This document shows, piece by piece, positions 5,269-8,626 of a stretch of 8,626 bases of DNA. Origin of the DNA: Candidatus Bathyarchaeota archaeon (GTDB taxonomy: Archaea > Thermoproteota > Bathyarchaeia > TCS64). The stretch is taken from the NCBI GenBank assembly GCA_030669135.1, contig DAOVEE010000072.1:1-8626 (forward strand). The letters are read 5' to 3'. The position numbers and the translations under genes were made by a program. The notes under the pieces are model-generated. The model had not been told where the DNA came from. It searched no databases and saw only the letters and a list, made by a program, of their open reading frames with translations. How positions within the stretch are numbered: position 1 is the first letter of the stretch; each line of letters begins with the position of its first letter.

Positions 5269-6513
5269 TTGGATGGAAAGTTCTTTCAGACTCTTCCATC
5301 TATTGACCCAGTGAATACCTTGACTGGAGTCGCATCACCGGGGAAGATCCTTGAGGCAGACCTGACCACCGGGGAACTCGCCGAGAGACCCATCCCCCAG
5401 GAGACCTGGGAGAGGTTCCTGGGAGGGCTCGGACTGAACGCGTGGCTGCTGTACCTGCACACGGGCCCAGAGACGGACCCTCTAGGACCCGAGAACGTTG
5501 TGCTCATCTCACCCGGTTTGCTGACGGGTACCGAGGCGCCGACGAGCCCAAGGGTGGAGGTTACCACCAAGTCGCCCCTCACCGGCCTCATCGGCACCGG
5601 CAACTCTGGAGGCTACTGGGGGCCCCGGCTCAAGAAGGCGGGCATCGACTCGTTAATGGTCAGGGGAGCATCGGAGAAGCCGGCCTACCTGGTCATAGAC
5701 GAGGGCGACGCATACCTACGCGACGCAGGCGACCTCTGGGGTCTGGACACCTACGAGACCACCGACGAGCTGAAGCGCAGACACGGCGAGGAGTTCAGCG
5801 TCATGACCATCGGCCCCGCCGGCGAGAACCAGGTCAGGTTCGCCGCCCCGGTCTTCGACAAGCAGCACATGCCGGGCCGATGCCACGCCGGCGCCGTCCT
5901 GGGCAGCAAGAAGCTGAAAGTTGTGGCGGTCAAGGGCTCTCAGCCGGTCGAGGTGTATGACCCTGAGGCGTTCGACGCGGCGGTGGCCGAGTGCGAGAAA
6001 CGGATAAGGAGCTACCCTGCGTGGAAGGCGAGGGCCAAGGCAGGCTCCATGGGCACCATCGGCGTCACAGAGGAGGGCGTGGACTACGACGAGATAGTGG
6101 GTCCATACCTGAGGCGAGGCGAGCCAGGCGTCTACTGCCCCTGCATGATGGAGACATACTACGGCTGCAGCCTCCTGGCGAACGTCACCGACGGCCCATA
6201 CGCGGGCGTGGACGTCGCCTGCGCCGGCCTCACCCTGTACTCGGGCGCCGCTTCCCAATACGGGATAGGCCTGCCGGCCACGTTCTACGTGAACGAGCTC
6301 TGCCAGAGGTACGGCATGGACATGTTCGGCTCCTTCTTCTACGCCTACGAGCTCTACATGAGAGGCATAATCTCGGAGGAGACCATGGGCTTGAGGCTCG
6401 AACTGGGCGACGAGAAGGCTCTCATGGATCTTCTCAGGATGATCGCGTACAGGGAGGGCTTCGGCGACGTGCTCGCGGAGGGCGGCCGAGATGATAGGTG
6501 GCGACGCGTCTAG
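5269..6513 (+). CDS. Aldehyde ferredoxin oxidoreductase, N-terminal part (split gene)
   Basis: First part of a tungsten-pterin aldehyde ferredoxin oxidoreductase, which oxidises aldehydes to acids with ferredoxin. Domain 1 is clear: GKILEADLTTGEL (25-37), GGLGLNAWLLY (52-62), EVTTKSPLTGLIGTGNSGGYWGP (97-119), IGPAGENQVRFAA (181-193) and GRCHAGAVLGSKK (203-215). Domain 2 runs to about residue 405 (GFGDVLAEGG). Only the last ~9 residues (RDDRWRRV) leave the family pattern, because the true continuation is in the +1-shifted frame (next entry). The expected CxxCxxxC cluster motif instead reads Cys290-x-Cys292-x7-Cys300. The start is TTG 5269, 1 bp after the MFS stop; GTG 5311 or TTG 5320 are alternatives closer to the usual AOR N-terminus. 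This is either a genuine two-polypeptide enzyme, a recent pseudogene or a sequencing indel. Confidence 0.82.
   Translation: MDGKFFQTLPSIDPVNTLTGVASPGKILEADLTTGELAERPIPQETWERFLGGLGLNAWLLYLHTGPETDPLGPENVVLISPGLLTGTEAPTSPRVEVTTKSPLTGLIGTGNSGGYWGPRLKKAGIDSLMVRGASEKPAYLVIDEGDAYLRDAGDLWGLDTYETTDELKRRHGEEFSVMTIGPAGENQVRFAAPVFDKQHMPGRCHAGAVLGSKKLKVVAVKGSQPVEVYDPEAFDAAVAECEKRIRSYPAWKARAKAGSMGTIGVTEEGVDYDEIVGPYLRRGEPGVYCPCMMETYYGCSLLANVTDGPYAGVDVACAGLTLYSGAASQYGIGLPATFYVNELCQRYGMDMFGSFFYAYELYMRGIISEETMGLRLELGDEKALMDLLRMIAYREGFGDVLAEGGRDDRWRRV
6477..6482 (+). promoter_or_regulatory. Shine-Dalgarno-like GGAGGG before second AOR ORF
   Basis: GGAGGG lies 8 nt upstream of ATG 6491, a good ribosome binding geometry inside the end of the first AOR ORF. 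It would allow coupled re-initiation on the C-terminal half. It also encodes the conserved AEG stretch, so its resemblance may be fortuitous. Confidence 0.4.
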
Positions 6514-7231
6514 GCATGTCCCAACCGTGAAGGGGCTGGAGCTGATGCGGCTGGACCCCCGGGCCGCTTGGAAGGGCAACGTGTTCACCTCCATGAGCAT
6601 ACTCACCAACCCGCGCGGCGGCGACGACCTCAAGGGCACACACGGCGTATCCAACTACCCGGGAGTCTCCAGCTGGGGCAGGAAGCTTGGCATCGGCGAG
6701 GACGAGTACAGCCGATGGCTCCTGGAATGGCTCGATATGCCGGGGGGCTTCAAGGAACGTGTGTTCGGGGACCCGCCGGACATATGCAGCCCCGACGAGC
6801 TGCTTATGACGTACTGGTACAACCATCTCACCAGCGCCTACAACAGCCTGGGGCTCTGCATGTTCTCGTCCAGCGTCGCCGACGCCTTGGGCCCCAGCTA
6901 CCAGGCCAAGCTGTACTCCGCCGCCGCGGGCGTCGAGGCGTCCGCCGCAGACATCATGGAGACGGGGGAGAGGGTGTTCAACCTTATGAGGATGTACATC
7001 ATCAGGGAGGGCTTGAGGAGGGCTGATGACCACTGGCCCGAATCGTTCTATACGGAGCCGTCCCCCGCCAGCGCGGAGACGGGGCCACCATTTGACAAGG
7101 AGACTTTCGACGAGACGTTGACCCGCTACTATCGGCTCAGGGGCTGGGACCCGGAGACTGGGGTCCCCACGGAGGAGACGCTTAAACGCCTCGGGCTAGA
7201 CGAGATAGCCAGCGACATACCCTCTCCGTGA
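6491..7231 (+). CDS. Aldehyde ferredoxin oxidoreductase, C-terminal part (split gene)
   Basis: A 246-residue continuation of the AOR family (domain 3), overlapping the first ORF by 23 nt in another frame. It begins at the point where a normal AOR would continue: in-frame codons before the ATG read AAE, then MIGGDASRH and VKGLELMRLDPRAAW (13-27). Later signatures are NSLGLC (118-123), which carries the fourth cluster cysteine (Cys123, equivalent to Cys494 of Pyrococcus AOR), NLMRMYIIREGLRRADDHWP (164-183) and YYRLRGWDPETGVPTEETLKRLGL (213-236). The reading frame is intact to its stop with good codon bias, so decay, if any, is recent. Together the two parts give about 650 residues, close to a full AOR. 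The ATG has GGAGGG 8 nt upstream. As an independent polypeptide it would need to assemble with the first half to bind the pterin and Fe-S cluster. Confidence 0.82.
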   Translation: MIGGDASRHVPTVKGLELMRLDPRAAWKGNVFTSMSILTNPRGGDDLKGTHGVSNYPGVSSWGRKLGIGEDEYSRWLLEWLDMPGGFKERVFGDPPDICSPDELLMTYWYNHLTSAYNSLGLCMFSSSVADALGPSYQAKLYSAAAGVEASAADIMETGERVFNLMRMYIIREGLRRADDHWPESFYTEPSPASAETGPPFDKETFDETLTRYYRLRGWDPETGVPTEETLKRLGLDEIASDIPSP

Positions 7232-7295
7232 CTGCCTTCCAATACATTCTAACCATCATCGAACATTCATGCGTCAGGGGACCGCGTTTTTAATC

Positions 7296-7302
7296 TTATA
7301 AA
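7296..7302 (+). promoter_or_regulatory. TATA box of the 2-hydroxyacid dehydrogenase gene
   Basis: TTATAAA is centred 26 bp upstream of ATG 7325, exactly the archaeal TATA-to-start distance. No Shine-Dalgarno sequence precedes the ATG, so a leaderless mRNA starting at or next to the start codon is likely. A second T/A-rich element, TTTTTAAT, lies at 7287-7294. Confidence 0.65.
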
Positions 7303-7324
7303 CCCTTTAGAACATGATTCAGCC

Positions 7325-8287
7325 ATGAAGCCACTCGTTTTGATCAGCCCGGGGACCCTCAACGTGCCCGAGGACGTGTCGGGCACCCTTAAGGACATGG
7401 CGGAGGTGGTGTACCTCAAAGGCGATCTGGATGAACACGTCGCCGAGGCCTCCGCTCTCCTCGTCGGCGGGGAGCGTATAGACGCCGAGTTCTTGGCGAA
7501 GGCGCCCAAGCTGGGCGTCGCAGCTAGGTTCGGCGTCGGCTACGACAACGTGGATGTGGAAGCCTGCACCGCAAAGAAAGTGTATGCGACCCACACGCCG
7601 GACGTGCTGTCGGGCGGCGTCGCGGACCATACCTGGGCCCTGATACTGGGGTTCATGAGGAGGATACCTGAGGCCGACGCCTACGCCAGGACGGCGTGGG
7701 CTAAGAGGGAGAGGAGGCTGCCCTTCGGCTGGGACATGGAGGGCAAGGTCCTCGGGATACTAGGTCTGGGCCGCATCGGCTCAGAGGTCCTCAAGCGCAG
7801 CCAGGGCTTCGACGTCGAGACCGTATACCACGACTTGGTTGAGAAACCGAGCCTCGAGGAGAGGTACGGCGTGAAGCGGGTCGACTTCGATACGCTGCTG
7901 AGCACCAGCGACATACTCACGGTCCACGTCCCCCTGACGCCGTTGACGCGGGGAATGATAGGGGCTGAGGAGCTCGGTAAGATGAAGTCCTCGGCCGTGT
8001 TGGTGAACACGTCCAGGGGGCCGGTCATCGACGAGAAGGCCCTCACCGAGGCTCTAAAGAGCAGGCAGATACGGGGGGCGGCTCTGGACGTCTTCGAGGA
8101 GGAGCCCACGCCTCTAGATAACCCGTTGCTGGAGCTGGACAACGTGGTGGTGACGCCGCACTTCGCCTCAGCCACCTGGGAGACCAGGAGGAAGATGGCT
8201 GAGACGGCCGTCGCCAACATCAGGGCGTGCCTGGAGGGAAGGCGGCCGCCGAACCTGGTGCCCGAGCAGCGGGACGCCGTGTTCTAG
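7325..8287 (+). CDS. D-2-hydroxyacid dehydrogenase (glyoxylate/hydroxypyruvate reductase-like)
   Basis: A 320-residue NAD(P)-dependent dehydrogenase that interconverts 2-oxo acids and D-2-hydroxy acids in the cytosol. The N-terminal substrate domain contains ARFGVGYDNVD (67-77). The Rossmann domain follows with Gly147-x-Gly149-x-x-Gly152 in ILGLGRIG. Asp170, after the second strand (VYHD), points to NAD(H) preference. Catalytic residues are Arg231 in NTSRGP, Glu260 in DVFEEEP and His279 in TPHFAS. Length and domain order are normal for glyoxylate/hydroxypyruvate reductases; phosphoglycerate dehydrogenase without the ACT domain is the main alternative. ATG 7325 is set by the TATA spacing; ATG 7314 is out of frame and stops after four codons. 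It follows the AOR gene by 93 bp with its own promoter, so it is a separate transcription unit, possibly handling related oxo-acids. Confidence 0.9.
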   Translation: MKPLVLISPGTLNVPEDVSGTLKDMAEVVYLKGDLDEHVAEASALLVGGERIDAEFLAKAPKLGVAARFGVGYDNVDVEACTAKKVYATHTPDVLSGGVADHTWALILGFMRRIPEADAYARTAWAKRERRLPFGWDMEGKVLGILGLGRIGSEVLKRSQGFDVETVYHDLVEKPSLEERYGVKRVDFDTLLSTSDILTVHVPLTPLTRGMIGAEELGKMKSSAVLVNTSRGPVIDEKALTEALKSRQIRGAALDVFEEEPTPLDNPLLELDNVVVTPHFASATWETRRKMAETAVANIRACLEGRRPPNLVPEQRDAVF

Positions 8288-8294
8288 CACCATC

Positions 8295-8302
8295 TTTTAA
8301 AT
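8295..8302 (+). promoter_or_regulatory. TATA box of the downstream membrane protein gene
   Basis: TTTTAAAT, 8 bp after the dehydrogenase stop, is centred about 24 bp before GTG 8322 and 32 bp before ATG 8331, in frame with each other. It would start a leaderless or near-leaderless transcript in the 43-bp gap. The GTG would fit the leaderless distance better. Confidence 0.55.
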
Positions 8303-8330
8303 CCACCCACACCCATTTTCCGTGGACTCG

Positions 8331-8626
8331 ATGGACGTATGGGTTAACATCCCGGTGATGCTCGCCTGCTATGGCTACGTAATCATACTCATCTTCGTGG
8401 CGGGGAGGCTGAGAACCCACCCCGCCGTCCCCGGGGGAGTCAGCAGGAAGTTCCTGCACGCCATGATAGGAAACCTGCCCCTAGTCATGCCCTGCTTTAC
8501 AGAAAGCCTGTTCCCGTTCCTCGTGGCCAGCCCCTTCGTAGCGGTGACGTATCTCGTCTCCCCCTACTCGCCTTGGCCCGGCTTCGCCGAGAGGATGAGG
8601 GGCCTCAGCGACCTCACCGAGGAGGG
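8331..8626 (+). CDS. Polyprenol/dolichol-kinase-like membrane protein, 3'-truncated by window
   Basis: Open to the window edge, so only about 98 residues are seen. After a first hydrophobic helix (about 8-25, VMLACYGYVIILIFVAG), the segment VSRKFLHAMIGNLPL (37-51) matches the Arg-Lys-x-x-His signature at the start of the dolichol/phytol kinase and CTP-dependent lipid kinase family. A second hydrophobic segment follows (about 60-78). Such enzymes phosphorylate polyprenols or related lipids for glycan carriers or archaeal lipid recycling. The start could be ATG 8331 or the in-frame GTG 8322, which is better spaced from the TATA box. The truncation prevents a firm assignment; a CDP-archaeol-synthase-like protein is possible. 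Confidence 0.55.
   Translation, partial: MDVWVNIPVMLACYGYVIILIFVAGRLRTHPAVPGGVSRKFLHAMIGNLPLVMPCFTESLFPFLVASPFVAVTYLVSPYSPWPGFAERMRGLSDLTEE

Noticed and set aside
5716..6654. 312-codon open frame on the minus strand over the AOR gene
   Set aside because: It spans the frame change of the AOR but has no family resemblance; the plus-strand AOR motifs are decisive.
7261..7315. Direct repeat GAACAT at 7261 and 7310
   Set aside because: Only six bases and not symmetric with the TATA box; likely chance.
1..8626. CRISPR array, tRNA/rRNA genes, insertion sequences, toxin-antitoxin or phage defence genes
   Set aside because: I scanned by eye for regularly spaced repeats, tRNA T-loop/anticodon structure, transposase motifs and terminal inverted repeats and found none. 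The window looks like ordinary chromosomal metabolic genes.

Overview
The window looks like a piece of an archaeal genome. It is clearly GC-rich, uses AGG/AGA for Arg and ATA for Ile heavily, and has BRE/TATA-type promoters instead of -35/-10 boxes. Several start codons sit about 25-30 bp from TATA or T-rich elements, as in leaderless transcripts. Start codons are often TTG. The protein families (ECF transporter S component, tungsten aldehyde ferredoxin oxidoreductase, TIGR04076 protein, polyprenol-kinase-like membrane protein) fit an anaerobic or thermophilic member of the Thermoproteota/Bathyarchaeia type. That placement is an inference from style and gene content, not a phylogenetic result.

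Layout. (1) 17-1407, plus strand: a vitamin-uptake ECF S component whose first ~65 codons are doubtful, overlapping by ATGA an amidohydrolase-2 family metal hydrolase. (2) 1408-1607: a 200-bp non-coding stretch with two hairpins and repeated ATCAG/CTGAT motifs. (3) 1608-2525, plus: a PHP-domain metallophosphoesterase with a TTG start. (4) 2570-3454, minus: a class A beta-lactamase-fold serine hydrolase, convergent with the PHP gene. (5) 3528-3794, plus: a small Cys-rich TIGR04076 protein, divergent from the hydrolase across a palindromic T-tract promoter region and followed by T-rich terminators. (6) 3942-7231, plus: a probable operon of an MFS transporter and an aldehyde ferredoxin oxidoreductase (AOR). 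It has a clear BRE/TATA box preceded by a 7-bp palindrome. The AOR is split by a frame change into two overlapping ORFs. (7) 7325-8287, plus: a D-2-hydroxyacid dehydrogenase (glyoxylate/hydroxypyruvate reductase type) with its own TATA box. (8) 8331-end, plus: a truncated polyprenol/dolichol-kinase-like membrane protein, also with its own TATA box.

How they might work together: the MFS permease and AOR are 1 bp apart and probably co-expressed, suggesting uptake or efflux of a compound linked to aldehyde oxidation. The following 2-hydroxyacid dehydrogenase could act on related oxo-acids, but it has a separate promoter, so this link is weak. The S component and amidohydrolase are translationally coupled. 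No EcfA/EcfT genes, CRISPR array, RNA gene or mobile element is visible.

The most interesting points are the split AOR (break at about the domain 2/3 boundary, with a Shine-Dalgarno-like sequence before the second ORF), its non-canonical cysteine spacing at the expected 4Fe-4S site, and compact palindromes placed next to archaeal promoter elements. I see no clear evidence of a wholly new multi-gene system.
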